Source of the DNA: Bradyrhizobium sp. SK17
GTDB taxonomy: Bacteria; Pseudomonadota; Alphaproteobacteria; Rhizobiales; Xanthobacteraceae
Assembly (NCBI RefSeq): GCF_002831585.1
Contig: NZ_CP025113.1
Coordinates: 1-64,000 of the forward strand
Length of the DNA: 64,000 bases
Direction of reading: 5' to 3'
Shown here: in pieces, positions 10,174 through 20,007 of the stretch
Numbering within the stretch: the stretch's first letter is position 1
Layout: every line of letters starts with the position of its first letter
Notes under the pieces: generated by a model
Seen by the model: only the letters and a program-made list of their open reading frames with translations
Database searches by the model: none
What the model was told of the DNA's origin: nothing
Position numbers and translations under genes: made by a program

Positions 10174-11741
10174 ATGGCAAAATTCGATCTGAATGACAGC
10201 GGCGTTGTCGTGATCGTCGGCTCCGGTGCCGGCGGCGGAACGCTCGGCAATGAACTGGCGCAGAAGGGCATCAAGGTGGTGATCCTGGAGGCCGGCCCGC
10301 GCATCGAGAACCAGGACTTCATCAACGATGAATGGGACAGTTTTTCCCAGCTCGCCTGGTCGGATGCGCGCACCACGTCGGGGACCTGGCGCGTCCACAA
10401 GGACTTCCCCAATCTGCCGGCCTGGATCGTCAAGGCGGTCGGCGGCTCGACCACGCATTGGGCCGGCGCGTCGCTGCGCTTCGACGAGCACGAGTTCAAG
10501 ATCAAGTCGGCCTATGGCGGCATCCCCGGCGCCAATCTCTTGGACTGGCCGATCACGCTCGCCGAGATGGAGCCGTGGTACGCCAAGGCCGAGGACAAGA
10601 TGGGCGTCACCCGCACCAACGGCATCCCCGGGCTGCCCGGCAACAATAACTTCAAGGTGCTTGAGGCCGGCGCCAAGAAGCTCGGCTACAAGGAGGTGCA
10701 CACGGGCGGATGGCGATCAACAGCGAGCCGCGCGACGGCCGCGGCTCCTGCCAGCAGATCGGCTTCTGCTTCCAGGGCTGCAAGTCGGGCGCCAAATGGT
10801 CGACGCTCTACACCGAGATCCCGAAGGGCGAAGCCACCGGCAATCTCGAGGTGCGCCCAAGCAGCATGGTGATCAAGATCGAGCATGACCAGTCCGGCAA
10901 GGTCACCGGCGTGGTCTATGCCGATGCGAGCGGCGCGATGCAGCGCCAGAAGGCGCGCGTGGTCGCGGTCGCCGGCAATTCGATCGAGAGCCCGCGGCTG
11001 TTGCTCAACAGCGCCTCCAGCATGTTCCCGGACGGGCTCGCCAATTCATCGGGCCAGGTCGGCCGCAACTACATGCGGCACATGACCGGCAGCGTGTATG
11101 CGAGCTTCGAGAAGTCGGTGCACATGTATCGCGGCACCACGATGGCCGGCATCATCCGCGACGAGGCTGCGAACAACCCGAAGCGCGGCTTCGTCGGCGG
11201 CTACGAGATGGAGACGCTGTCGCTCGGCCTGCCCTTCATGGCCGCGTTCCTCAACCCCGGCGCCTGGGGCCGCAGCTTCACCGGCGCGATGGAGGGCTAT
11301 CCGCGGATGGCCGGGATGTGGCTGGTCGGCGAGGACATGCCGCAGGAGACCAACCGCATCACGCTCGATCCGAAGGTCAAGGACAAGTTCGGCATGCCGG
11401 TCGCCAGCGTGCATTTCGACGATCACCCCAACGATCTCGCGATGCGCGATCACGCCTACAAGCAGGGCTCCGCGGTGTACGAGGCGGTCGGCGCCACCGT
11501 GACCTATCCGACGCCGCCCTATCCCTCGACCCACAACATGGGCACCAACCGGATGAGCGAGAAGCCGCGCGACGGCGTGGTCAACAAGTTCGGCCAAACC
11601 CACGACGTCAAGAACCTGTTCGTGTCCGACGGCAGCCAGTTCACATCAGGCGCGGCGTGCAATCCGACGCTGACGATCGTGTCGCTGGCGATCCGCCAGG
11701 CCGATCACATCGCCGGCGCGATGCAGCGCAAGGAGATCTAG
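10174..11741 (+). CDS. GMC-family FAD oxidoreductase (sugar/polyol dehydrogenase large subunit), one frame break
   Basis: About 523 residues. The N-terminal FAD site is VGSGAGGGTLGNELA (residues 15-29). The C-terminal part has YPSTHNMGTNRM and the GMC signature SDGSQFTSG followed by NPTLTIVSLAI, typical of gluconate, sorbitol and fructose dehydrogenase flavin subunits. GGGAGGACACA before ATG 10174 is a good ribosome site. A base is lost near 10706 (Gly-Arg-Met-Ala-Ile region), splitting the frame in two. No signal peptide, as expected if exported with the preceding Tat subunit. With the upstream cytochrome c it would make a three-component quinone- or cytochrome-linked dehydrogenase. The substrate cannot be read from sequence. 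Confidence 0.88.
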
Positions 11742-11842
11742 AGCCTTTCCCGTTCCTATGGAATCGGAACGGGGCTCTAGGTTCTTGTCTTGACGCGTTT
11801 TCTTCACGCGAACCGGTATCCACTTCGCTCGAAAACGCTCTA
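11740..11842. repeat. Dispersed repeat, family D (copy 1), overlapping a stop codon
   Basis: Starts on the TAG of the GMC gene (CTAGAGCCTTTCCCGTTCC) and ends with CTCGAAAACGCTCTAAG. It contains an internal ATGGAATCGGAACGGGGC part and GACGCGTTTTCTTCACGCG, itself near-palindromic. An inverted copy lies at 57222-57328, again on a TAG. Part of the right half recurs at 46285-46350. Confidence 0.82.
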
Positions 11843-11857
11843 AGATCCCTCGAACTG

Positions 11858-11895
11858 AAGCGGCCTTGTCCTGCACGGGACAAGGCCGCTTTTTT
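11858..11895. terminator. Intrinsic terminator, strong hairpin
   Basis: A perfect 14-bp stem (11858-11871 with 11878-11891), loop TGCACG, followed by T residues on the plus strand; the A-rich left side gives a T run on the minus strand too. It serves the GMC operon and could also end the minus-strand gene at 11921-12145. Confidence 0.88.
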
Positions 11896-11920
11896 CTTGC
11901 GCGGTTGATTTGCGCTGAAA

Positions 11921-12145
11921 CTATTCCGCGGCATCCATGCAGCCGGGCGAAAGGGTGGCGAGGAATTTGGCCAAGGTCATACCTTCCTTGGCCGCGATCT
12001 CCTCGAGCGTATCCCAGAACGACATTTCCAGCCGGATCAAGGTGCAATGGTCGTCGATCCGCAACGATCGGGTCTGCGATCCATCGTCGCGTTGCGCGCC
12101 GTCGCGCTCGCGATGGCTAACGCATCGGATTCCCGGCAACGACAT
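11921..12145 (-). pseudogene. Shortened ribbon-helix-helix (RHH_4) gene copy
   Basis: 74 residues. The core matches the intact gene at 19451-19774 almost residue for residue (SQTRSLRIDDHCTLIRLEMS then FWDTLEEIAAKEGMTLAKFL). After that the protein jumps from ATLS straight to the shared final MDAAE, losing about 40-50 residues in between. The first 25 residues do not match the intact N-terminus well and the ATG has no convincing ribosome site, whereas the intact copy has a strong one. I infer a partial duplicate with an internal deletion, possibly still able to make an RHH-only DNA-binding peptide. It faces away from the ABC operon. Confidence 0.65.
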
Positions 12146-12306
12146 CGATAGCGGAATGGAAACGTAGATAGCGACATGACGGCGGCAAATGGCCGCATCG
12201 AACAGATTTAGGAAATAGGTATGGTCCCAAGGAACGATGAGAAAGCCAAGCTTGGTCTCGCATTGCACAAAATGTGTGTAATTTTTGGGAGATCTGGGAG
12301 CTTGTA

Positions 12307-12326
12307 TACTGGTCAACCCGCCAGTA
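12307..12326. promoter_or_regulatory. Putative operator before the ABC importer operon; content of the 12146-12522 gap
   Basis: TACTGG (12307-12312) and CCAGTA (12321-12326) form a perfect 6-bp inverted repeat with an 8-base spacer. The left arm overlaps TATACT (12305-12310), a good -10 box, so a bound repressor would block it. The obvious candidate is the tandem TetR protein at the end of the operon. The surrounding 12180-12370 stretch is clearly richer in A/T than the flanks. No further gene is seen in the 377-base gap. Confidence 0.5.
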
Positions 12327-12522
12327 GGCTTCACTATCGAAAATTGAGTATGGAAAAATACGGCACCAAGCCGCCAGCTCATCCAAGGAGAGGACGCGCA
12401 TGATGCCCGGGATTGTTCATTCCGCACACGGTCTTCGGTCGCGCCTTCGCCTCGCCGTGCGTCTGTCCGATGTCAAGCATAGTCTCCGCTGCCATTCGCG
12501 CCGTGACGTCTGGCGCTAGCCG

Positions 12523-13476
12523 ATGCGTGCCTACATCGTCCGGAGGCTGCTGGCCCTGATCCCGACCCTGATCTTCGCCAGCATGATCGTGTTCATCACG
12601 GTCAGGCTGATCCCGGGTGACGTGATCGACATGATGCTGAGCCAGAACGACATCGGCGCAGATAAACTGAGCCGTGAGCAGCTCGAGCACGTGCTCGGCT
12701 TCGACCGACCGATGGCGCAACAATACGTGGTGTGGATCTTCGGCATCTTGCGCGGCGATCTCGGCAACTCGTTATGGCGTTCGACACCGGTGCTCGACGA
12801 CATGCTGCAGCGTTTGCCGGTTACTTTCGAACTCGGCCTCCTGGCGCTCATCGTCGCGCTGTCGATCGCGTTGCCGATCGGCGTTTATTCCGCGATACGG
12901 CAGGATACGGCGGGCGACATCATCGCGCGCTCGTTCTCAATCTTGCTGCTGGCGGTACCGAGCTTCTGGCTGGGCACCATGGTGGTGGTGTTTCCCTCGA
13001 TCTGGTGGGGTTGGTCACCGGAAGTCAATTATGTTCCCTTCAGCGCGGCCCCGCTGCAGAACCTCAAGCAGATGATCGTGCCGGCTATCGTGCTGGGCGC
13101 GGGTCTCTCCGCCGTGACCATGCGGATGACGCGAACCATGATGCTGGAGGTTCTTCGGCAGGATTACATTCGGACCGCCTGGGCGAAGGGTCTTCCGGAG
13201 CAGTTGGTGGTCATGCGGCACGCGCTGCGCAATGCCCTCATTCCGGTGATCACCCTGATCGGGCTGCAAGCCCCGCTGCTGATCGGCGGCGCCGTAATCA
13301 TCGAACAGATCTTCGTCATTCCCGGCATGGGGTCGTTGCTGCTGGAGGCCGTCAACCAGCGTGACTATCCCGTCATCACCGGCGTGTTTCTGGTGGTCGG
13401 TGTTGCCGTGATGCTGATCAACCTGATCGTGGACCTGAGCTATGGCCTGCTCGATCCGCGGGTGAGGCACCGATGA
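12523..13476 (+). CDS. ABC importer permease, DppB/OppB type
   Basis: 317 residues, six predicted membrane helices: a first N-terminal helix (about 9-30), a periplasmic segment rich in charge (about 31-95), then five more. The cytoplasmic coupling (EAA) loop is seen as ...TAWAKGLPEQLVVMRHALRN at about 218-240. The N-terminus MRAYIVRRLLALIPTL and the PGD after the first helix are standard for the peptide/nickel permease family. First gene of a five-gene operon (permease, permease, binding protein, two ATPases) followed by a TetR-type regulator. It overlaps the next permease by 4 bases. Imports an oligopeptide or similar small solute. Confidence 0.9.
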   Translation: MRAYIVRRLLALIPTLIFASMIVFITVRLIPGDVIDMMLSQNDIGADKLSREQLEHVLGFDRPMAQQYVVWIFGILRGDLGNSLWRSTPVLDDMLQRLPVTFELGLLALIVALSIALPIGVYSAIRQDTAGDIIARSFSILLLAVPSFWLGTMVVVFPSIWWGWSPEVNYVPFSAAPLQNLKQMIVPAIVLGAGLSAVTMRMTRTMMLEVLRQDYIRTAWAKGLPEQLVVMRHALRNALIPVITLIGLQAPLLIGGAVIIEQIFVIPGMGSLLLEAVNQRDYPVITGVFLVVGVAVMLINLIVDLSYGLLDPRVRHR

Positions 13477-14369
13477 ATTCGCTGACCGAAGCCAGCCCGA
13501 TGAAACGGCGGGCCTCGCCAGGCGCCCTGAGGCAGTTCGTGGCGCGGCTGATCCGAGAGCAGCCGGTGGGCGCGGCGGCGGGGGTCGTGTTCGTTCTCTT
13601 CCTGTTTTGCGGTGTGTTCGCGCATCTGCTGGCGCCCTACGGCTTCAACGAGATCAGCCCGATCGAGCGGTTGAAGCCACCATCGCTGCGACATCTGTTC
13701 GGAACCGACAATCTCGGCCGCGACGTGCTGTCGCGCTGCCTTTATGGCGCCCGGCTGTCGGTGATTATCGGTCTCTCGGCAGCCGCGCTCGCTACCGTGA
13801 TATCGGTGACCATCGGTACCATAACCGCCTATATCGGTGGCCGATTCGACATGATCGCGCAGCGGTTCGTCGACGCCTACATGTCGTTTCCTGAGCTGGT
13901 GATCTTGATCGCGGTGGTATCGGTGCTTGGCCCCGGCATGATCCAGATCATCGGTATCCTCAGTCTGGTGCTTGGCATTGCGGGCTCCCGCATCATCCGC
14001 AGCGCCGTGCTGTCGGCGCGGGAGAACCTGTATGTGCATGCAGCACAGTCGATCGGTGCCTCGACTGGCCGCATCCTGTGGCGGCACATCCTGCCAAACA
14101 TCATGCCGCCGATCATCGTGTTGTTCACCACCCGCGTCGGCGCGGTGATCCTTGCGGAATCCGGCCTGTCGTTCCTCGGTCTCGGCGTACCGCCGCCCGC
14201 GCCCACCTGGGGCGGCATGCTTTCCGGCAGCGCCCGCACGTACATGTTCCAGGGACCATGGCTGGCGCTCGCGCCTGGGCTTTGTCTGACGGTGGTCGTT
14301 TACGCCACCAACGTATTCGGCGACGCGCTACGCGACCTGCTTGATCCGCGCATGCGCAACTCGCGCTAG
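13473..14369 (+). CDS. ABC importer permease, DppC/OppC type
   Basis: 298 residues, start codon within the stop of the preceding permease (ATGA). The family's N-terminal hallmarks are present: a membrane helix at about 33-52, then HLFGTDNLGRDVLSR (about 70-84), which is diagnostic for DppC-like subunits. The coupling loop is AAQSIGASTGRILWRHILPN (about 189-208), and LSFLGLGVPPPAPTWGGML near the end is again typical. Pairs with the first permease to form the transmembrane channel. Followed after 36 bases by the binding-protein gene. Confidence 0.9.
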   Translation: MNSLTEASPMKRRASPGALRQFVARLIREQPVGAAAGVVFVLFLFCGVFAHLLAPYGFNEISPIERLKPPSLRHLFGTDNLGRDVLSRCLYGARLSVIIGLSAAALATVISVTIGTITAYIGGRFDMIAQRFVDAYMSFPELVILIAVVSVLGPGMIQIIGILSLVLGIAGSRIIRSAVLSARENLYVHAAQSIGASTGRILWRHILPNIMPPIIVLFTTRVGAVILAESGLSFLGLGVPPPAPTWGGMLSGSARTYMFQGPWLALAPGLCLTVVVYATNVFGDALRDLLDPRMRNSR

Positions 14370-14405
14370 GGACAATCAACGGAACGAGACGGGGAGAAAC
14401 ACACG

Positions 14406-16126
14406 ATGCGAAAGCCAACGACCGGACTGGGATCGATTGCAAGAACGTTGCGCGCACTGTCGCTGGCTGGCGCGTTGACGCTACCGGCTGGGTTGGCATC
14501 CGCAGGCGAAGCGGTGCCGCAACGCGGCGGGACCCTCAACATCGGCAACGTCTATGTCACGCTTTCGCCCCTCACCTGGGATCCGGCCGACTGGGCGTGG
14601 AAGTTCCAGCAGGACACCGGCCTGATGTACGAGCAATTGTTCGCCGCCGACCTCAGCAAGTCGAAGCGGCACGGCGGCCCCTACTCGTTCGTACCGGACG
14701 CGTGGCTTCCGTCGGACGCGATTCGCGGTGAACTCGCCGAGAGTTGGCAGTGGAAGCAAGATCCGCCGCGCGTGGAGATCAAGCTCCGTCAGGGCGTGAT
14801 GTTTCCGGAGAAACCCGGCGTAATGGCGGCGCGCGAACTCGTGGCCGAGGACGTGGTGCAGAGCTACGAACGGCTCAACAACAGTCCGAAGAAGATTCCG
14901 ACCTATTTTGACCACATCGCAAAGGTCGAGGCGACCGACAAGCACACCGTCGTGTTTACGTTCAAGACCTATTTCTCCGAGTGGGACTATCGGTTCGGCT
15001 GGGGCTACTACTCCGGCATCGTGCCGAAGGAGGTCGCCGACGCGGGCGCGGGAAACTGGAAGAACGCCAATGGAACGGGGCCATTCCGGCTCACGGACTA
15101 CGTGCAGGGCAACGCGGCCACATTCTCCAAGAACGACAAGTACTGGGACAAGGAAGTCATCGACGGCAAGTCCTATCAGTTGCCGTTCGTGGACAAGATC
15201 GTCTATCGCACCATCAAGGACGAGGCCACGTTCCTCGCCGCGCTGCGGACCGGCAAGCTCGACCTGCTGGAATCCATCCGATGGAGCGCGGTGGAAGAGC
15301 TCAAGAAGAGCGCGCCCAAGCTGCAGTGGTCACGCTGGCTTGCCACTGGGGCACGTTCCTCGCCATGCGCAACGACACGAAGCCGTTCGACGACGTACGG
15401 GTACGCCGCGCGCTCAACATGGCGGTGAACAAGCAGGAGATTCTGAGCTCGTTCTACAATGGCGAGGGGCAGTTGTTCGCATACCCGCAACACCCCGACT
15501 ACATCGGCTATTTCGAGCCTCTTGAGCAGATGCCGGACTCGATCAAGGAGCTCTACACCTACAATCCGAAGAAGGCGAAAGCGCTGCTCGCGGAGGCCGG
15601 CTATCCGAACGGCTTCTCCTTCAAGGTTCAGGTGTGCTCCTGCTCGCCCGACCACATGGACCTGTTGCCATTGGTGGCAGCCTATCTGGAGCAGGTCGGC
15701 GTCAAGATCGAAATTCAGCCGATGGAATACGGCGCATTCCTGTCGGCGATGACCACCAAGACCAACGCCGCTGGCTATTTCATGCTCAACGGCCATACCA
15801 ACCCGACCACCACGCTGCGCAAGAGCTTCGTCACGAAGCAGACGTGGAATCCGTCGCAGTTCTCCGATCCCGACATCGACCGCAAGATGAACGAGGCCTA
15901 TCAGGAGCAGGACGAAGGCAAGCGTCAGGCAATGCTCAAGGAGATGACGCGGTCGATCATCGACAAGGCGCCCTACATCTTCCTGCCCGTCCCCTATGTC
16001 TATACGGCCTGGTGGCCGTGGGTGAAGAACTATGGTGGCGAGTTGCGCGCTGGCGCAGAGCGTCCGGGCCCGATCCACGCGCGGATATGGATCGACCAGG
16101 AAATGAAGAAGGGGATGGGCTATTGA
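14406..16126 (+). CDS. Periplasmic solute-binding protein, family 5 (peptide/nickel type), one frame break
   Basis: About 573 residues. A long signal peptide (about 1-35, ending GLASAG) precedes a family 5 extracellular solute-binding domain: early RGGTLNIGNV strand, GTGPFRLTDY and FVDKIVYRTIKDEATFLAAL in the middle, and late ADN-type segments. The frame breaks near 15349, where one G of a run is missing inside WLATGGTFLAMRND; the second part runs to TGA 16126. Ribosome site GGGGAGAAACAC lies just ahead of ATG 14406. The ligand is not predictable; family members bind peptides, nickel-chelators, sugars or opines. Confidence 0.88.
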
Positions 16127-17142
16127 ACGGCCCGGCGAATCTTCCGGACGCTGTTGGGGACGGTGGCGCGCAGCCACCGCCCCTGCTGCGGGTGCGCAAT
16201 CTGACGACACGCTTTCGCATCGACCGCGGCGCGATCACCGCGGTCAATCGCGTTTCCTTCGACGTGGATGCGGGCGAGACGCTGGCCATCGTCGGCGAGT
16301 CCGGTTCGGGCAAGAGCATGACGGCGCTGTCGATCCTGCGGCTGATCCCGAACCCGCCCGGCCGGATCGAGGACGGTGAAATCCTGTTCGACGGGCTGGA
16401 CCTGCTGAAGCTGTCCGATGCGGAAATTCGCGACATCCGCGGCAACAAGATCGCCATGATCTTCCAGGAGCCGATGAGTTCGCTGAACCCGGCGCTGACG
16501 GTCGGCCTCCAGGTCGGCGAGCCCATCAACCGCCACGGCGGCGCGCCGTGGTCGAAAGCCTTGCTTGCTGCGCGCGACCTGCTTGGACGGGTGAGGATGT
16601 CCGACCCCGCTTCGCGCGTTAACGCCTATCCGCACCAATTCTCCGGCGGCATGCGCCAGCGCGCGATGATCGCGATGGCCATGGCCTGCCAGCCGAGGCT
16701 GATCATCGCCGATGAACCGACCACAGCACTCGATGTCACGGTGCAGGCGCAAATCCTGGACCTGCTCAAGGATCTGGCGCTGCGCTCGCGCTCGGCATTG
16801 ATCCTGATCACGCACGACCTCGGCGTGGTCGCGCGGTACGCCGACCGCGTCGCCGTCATGTATGCCGGGCGCATCGTGGAGACGGCCCCGGCACGGGAGT
16901 TGTATTCGCGGCCGCGGCATCCCTACACCCGCGGGCTCATGGCCTCGGTGCCCCGGCTGGACAGCGATACGCACCAACGTCTGGTTCCCATCGAGGGCCA
17001 GCCACCGAACCTCGCGGCGCTGCCACCCGGCTGCGCATTCGCGCCGCGCTGCCGCCAGGCCGTCGACGCTTGCAAGCAGGCCCCGCCCCCGCTGCGCGAA
17101 GTCGGCCCGCGTCACAGCGCGGCCTGCATCATGGAGGGCTGA
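16123..17142 (+). CDS. ABC importer ATPase, DppD/OppD type
   Basis: 339 residues from TTG 16123, which overlaps the stop of the binding-protein gene by 4 bases. GAAGGGG about 10 bases upstream supports it; a GTG near 16191 would cut into the first beta strand. Walker A is GESGSGKS (58-65), the ABC signature is SGGMRQR, and Walker B is LIIADEP followed by the H-loop ILITHDLG. The C-terminal oligopeptide-transport extension has [15 protein letters not shown], the conserved cysteine cluster of this subfamily. Works as a heterodimer with the next ATPase. Confidence 0.9.
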   Translation: MNGPANLPDAVGDGGAQPPPLLRVRNLTTRFRIDRGAITAVNRVSFDVDAGETLAIVGESGSGKSMTALSILRLIPNPPGRIEDGEILFDGLDLLKLSDAEIRDIRGNKIAMIFQEPMSSLNPALTVGLQVGEPINRHGGAPWSKALLAARDLLGRVRMSDPASRVNAYPHQFSGGMRQRAMIAMAMACQPRLIIADEPTTALDVTVQAQILDLLKDLALRSRSALILITHDLGVVARYADRVAVMYAGRIVETAPARELYSRPRHPYTRGLMASVPRLDSDTHQRLVPIEGQPPNLAALPPGCAFAPRCRQAVDACKQAPPPLREVGPRHSAACIMEG

Positions 17143-17145
17143 CCG

Positions 17146-18132
17146 ATGTCGCAACAGCTGCTGCAAGTCCGCGATCTGAAGGTCCATTTTCCGATCAGTG
17201 CTGGCACCCTGTTGCGAAAGCAGGTCGGAGCGGTGCGTGCGGTCGATGGCGTATCGTTCTCGCTGGCGCGCGGCGAGACGCTTGGTCTCGTCGGGGAAAG
17301 TGGCTGCGGCAAGTCGACCACGGGCCTGGCGATCCTGAAGATGCAGGCGCTGACCTCCGGCCGCATCGAGTTCGAGGGCCAGGACATCACGTCCTACGAC
17401 CGCAAGCAGATGCAGCCGCTGCGGCGGCGGATTCAGATGGTCTATCAGGATCCCTACGGCTCGCTCAATCCGCGCATGACAGTGCGTGATATTATCGGCG
17501 AGCCCCTGGTGGTGCATGGGCTTGCAGGAGATCGCGAGGCCTATGAGGAGCGAATTGCCACATTGATGCGCACGGTCGGCTTGTTGCCGGACATGGCGGG
17601 CCGCTATCCACATCAATTCTCGGGCGGCCAGCGCCAGCGCATTGGCATCGCAAGGGCTCTGGCGCTCGAGCCTAGCCTTATCATCTGCGACGAGCCGGTA
17701 TCGGCGCTCGACGTCTCGATCCAGGCCCAAGTGGTGAACGTGTTTGTCGAACTGCAGGAGCGGCTCGGCCTTGCCTACTTGTTCATTGCCCACGACCTGG
17801 CCGTTGTCCGCCATGTCAGCCATCGCATAGCGGTGATGTATCTGGGACGGATCGTGGAAATCGCCCCACGCGACGCCCTCTACACGTCGCCGCTACATCC
17901 CTACACGCAGGCCCTCCTCGCGGCCGTGCCGGTGGCGGACCCCGAGGTCGAGGCGGCACGACCGCGGGCGATCATCAGCGGCGAAGTGCCGAGCGCAACC
18001 AATCCGCCACCGGGCTGTCGCTTCCACACCCGCTGCCCGCAGGCGTTTGCGCGCTGCCGAACCCAAAGTCCGGAGTTGCGCGACCTCGGCAGCGGTCAGG
18101 CCGTCGCCTGCCATTTGCACGACACTCTCTGA
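17146..18132 (+). CDS. ABC importer ATPase, DppF/OppF type
   Basis: 328 residues, 3 bases after the DppD-type ATPase. Walker A is GESGCGKST (50-58), the signature is [14 protein letters not shown], Walker B is [12 protein letters not shown], and FIAHDLAVV follows as the H-loop. The C-terminal cysteine motif [16 protein letters not shown] is present. [17 protein letters not shown] is typical for the F-type subunit. Last structural gene of the importer; the TetR-type gene starts 19 bases downstream on the same strand and is probably in the same transcript. Confidence 0.9.
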   Translation: MSQQLLQVRDLKVHFPISAGTLLRKQVGAVRAVDGVSFSLARGETLGLVGESGCGKSTTGLAILKMQALTSGRIEFEGQDITSYDRKQMQPLRRRIQMVYQDPYGSLNPRMTVRDIIGEPLVVHGLAGDREAYEERIATLMRTVGLLPDMAGRYPHQFSGGQRQRIGIARALALEPSLIICDEPVSALDVSIQAQVVNVFVELQERLGLAYLFIAHDLAVVRHVSHRIAVMYLGRIVEIAPRDALYTSPLHPYTQALLAAVPVADPEVEAARPRAIISGEVPSATNPPPGCRFHTRCPQAFARCRTQSPELRDLGSGQAVACHLHDTL

Positions 18133-18151
18133 TCGTCCTAACGTGGACGCC

Positions 18152-19384
18152 ATGAAGCTCAAGCCGAACACCAAGGGCGACGTCACCCGAACCCGGAAGT
18201 TCGTCGCCAAACAAGATGCCATTCTTGATGCCGCCGCCCGCCAGTTCAATCGGCTTGGTCTCAAGGGAGCGACCTTCACCGACATCGCTGGCAGCGTCGG
18301 CCTGCTCACCAACAGCGTCACCTATTACTATCACCGCAAGGATGACCTGGCGGCGGCCTGCCTGATCAAGGCGATCGGCTCGGGGCATGCGTTGGCCGAC
18401 GCGGCGCTCGGCGCCGGCGATCCAGAGGCCAGGATCCGCCATCTGATCCATGGACACGCCGATGTACTCGCCGGAATCGCCCGCGGTCAACGCGACGCGT
18501 TGGTCAACTTCAACGATATCCGGGCACTGAAGGCCCCCGAGGCCGATCGCGTATTTGCCGCCTATACCGAGATGTTTCGCAGCGTTCGGAAGCTGCTACC
18601 GAAGGACATCCTGGGACCGCAGGAGCGGAACGCGCGGGCGCATCTGCTGGTGTCGCTGACCAACTGGATGCGCCGCTGGATCTCCCGCTACGAGCCCGAC
18701 GACTACGCATACGCCGCGGCGCGCATGAGCGACATCGTGATCAACGGGCTCGCTCGCCGGCGCGGTCAATGGAAGGAGTTGGCCGGGCTGGAGATCGACT
18801 GGTCACAATCCGACTCAGCCGATACCCCCACTCCCGACGCCTTCCTGCGCGCGGCAACCGTGCTGGCCAACGACGAGGGCTATCGCGGCGCCTCCGTCGA
18901 TCGCATCGCAAGACGCCTGAACCTCACCAAAGGGTCCTTCTATCACCACTATGATAGCAAGGAGGAGCTGGTTGCGTCATGTTTCGAACGGACCTTCGAC
19001 ATCATTCGCCGCACCCAGACACTGGCGCGTCAGCGCCATGACTCAGGCTGGGCGCGGCTGATGGCGGCTGCGCAGGCGCAGGTTCGAATTCAGCTATCGG
19101 ATCATGGGCCCTTGATCCGAACCTCGGCATGGAATGCCTTGCCTGAGCCAATCCGCGAGAATTGCAGGCAAGCGCTCGACCGCCTGACCGAGCAACTGGG
19201 CGTGTTCGTGGTAGAAGCCATGCTCAACGGAGACGTTCGCCTGCTTGATACATCGATTGCCGCCGAACAGGTTACGGGGATGATCAATGCTGCCTCCGAG
19301 CTCGACCGCTGGGTACCTGCGCTGGCCAGGGACCGCGCCGTCGACTTGTTCGCGCGACCACTCTTTGAAGGCATCCTGTCGTAG
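18152..19384 (+). CDS. Tandem TetR-family regulator (two TetR units in one chain)
   Basis: 410 residues, about twice the normal TetR length. Two HTH units are visible. The first, about 18-66, runs AILDAAARQFNRLGLKGATF, then DIAGSVGLLTNSVTYYYHRKD. The second, about 227-275, runs FLRAATVLANDEGYRGASVD, then RIARRLNLTKGSFYHHYDSK. Each is followed by its own helical ligand/dimer region. I chose ATG 18152; GTG 18143 in the same frame is possible. One chain could bind an operator as an intramolecular pseudo-dimer. It is at the end of the importer operon and so is the natural candidate to control it, perhaps through the palindrome at 12307-12326. Confidence 0.85.
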   Translation: MKLKPNTKGDVTRTRKFVAKQDAILDAAARQFNRLGLKGATFTDIAGSVGLLTNSVTYYYHRKDDLAAACLIKAIGSGHALADAALGAGDPEARIRHLIHGHADVLAGIARGQRDALVNFNDIRALKAPEADRVFAAYTEMFRSVRKLLPKDILGPQERNARAHLLVSLTNWMRRWISRYEPDDYAYAAARMSDIVINGLARRRGQWKELAGLEIDWSQSDSADTPTPDAFLRAATVLANDEGYRGASVDRIARRLNLTKGSFYHHYDSKEELVASCFERTFDIIRRTQTLARQRHDSGWARLMAAAQAQVRIQLSDHGPLIRTSAWNALPEPIRENCRQALDRLTEQLGVFVVEAMLNGDVRLLDTSIAAEQVTGMINAASELDRWVPALARDRAVDLFARPLFEGILS

Positions 19385-19450
19385 CTACCACAATCCCGAT
19401 CCGATGTGCCTGCTCGGGAATACGCATCGGTCCTTTCAGATACGGCGTGC

Positions 19451-19774
19451 CTATTCCGCCGCGTCCATGATCGGCGCCGTCGTCCCGCGATAGTCCGGAA
19501 CCACGGCCGGCGCATTCGCCTTGGCGCGATAGATCAGGCAGGAGCAGCGCAGCAGCGAGGCGAAATTGTTCACCTCGCCGTGATGGTCGAGCACCTCGTT
19601 GTGCAGGGTGGTGAGGAACTTGGCCAGCGTCATGCCTTCCTTGGCCGCGATCTCCTCGAGCGTGTCCCAGAACGACATTTCCAGCCGGATCGAGGTGCAA
19701 TGGCCGTCGATCCGCAACGATCGGGTCTGCGATTCATAGTCACGCTGCGGCTGGTGCGCGAAAAGATGGCACAT
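19451..19774 (-). CDS. Ribbon-helix-helix (RHH_4) domain protein, intact copy
   Basis: 107 residues. The RHH_4 motif is residues 16-60: RSLRIDGHCTSIRLE gives the DNA-contact strand, FWDTLEEIAAKEGMTLAKFL the two helices. The rest, about 40 residues, has a Cys pair and hydrophobic stretch (ASLLRCSCLIYRA) and ends TAPIMDAAE. GGAGG, about 6 bases before ATG (minus strand, near 19781-19785), fixes the start against longer frames. It diverges from mutL with an AT-rich gap. RHH_4 proteins are small and mostly uncharacterised; likely a DNA-binding regulator. A shortened paralogue lies at 11921-12145. Confidence 0.85.
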   Translation of the reverse strand: MCHLFAHQPQRDYESQTRSLRIDGHCTSIRLEMSFWDTLEEIAAKEGMTLAKFLTTLHNEVLDHHGEVNNFASLLRCSCLIYRAKANAPAVVPDYRGTTAPIMDAAE

Positions 19775-20007
19775 GGCGTTCCTCCGGCGAGAACTTATAA
19801 TTTTTCTAAACGATATACCTGTGCGTGCGGCCCCACAATCGCGACGTAGGGCGTAACGCGCGAGCCCTCGAAGGCGAACGACTTCAAGGCCATAGCCCGG
19901 AATCATCCCCAGCCCGTGGCGGCATCGGCGCCTCCGTCCCATGCATTTGCCGGCGCGGCCATTTATAGTGGCGTCCAGCCTCGAATCGTGTTCCCGACAG
20001 TCGATCC

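Noticed and set aside
12146..12427. Longer 168-codon version of the shortened RHH gene
   Set aside because: Upstream codons lie in the AT-rich control region, match nothing in the intact copy and have no ribosome site.
16120..17823. 567-codon minus-strand open frame across the two ABC ATPase genes
   Set aside because: The plus strand carries complete Walker A, signature and Walker B motifs in both genes.
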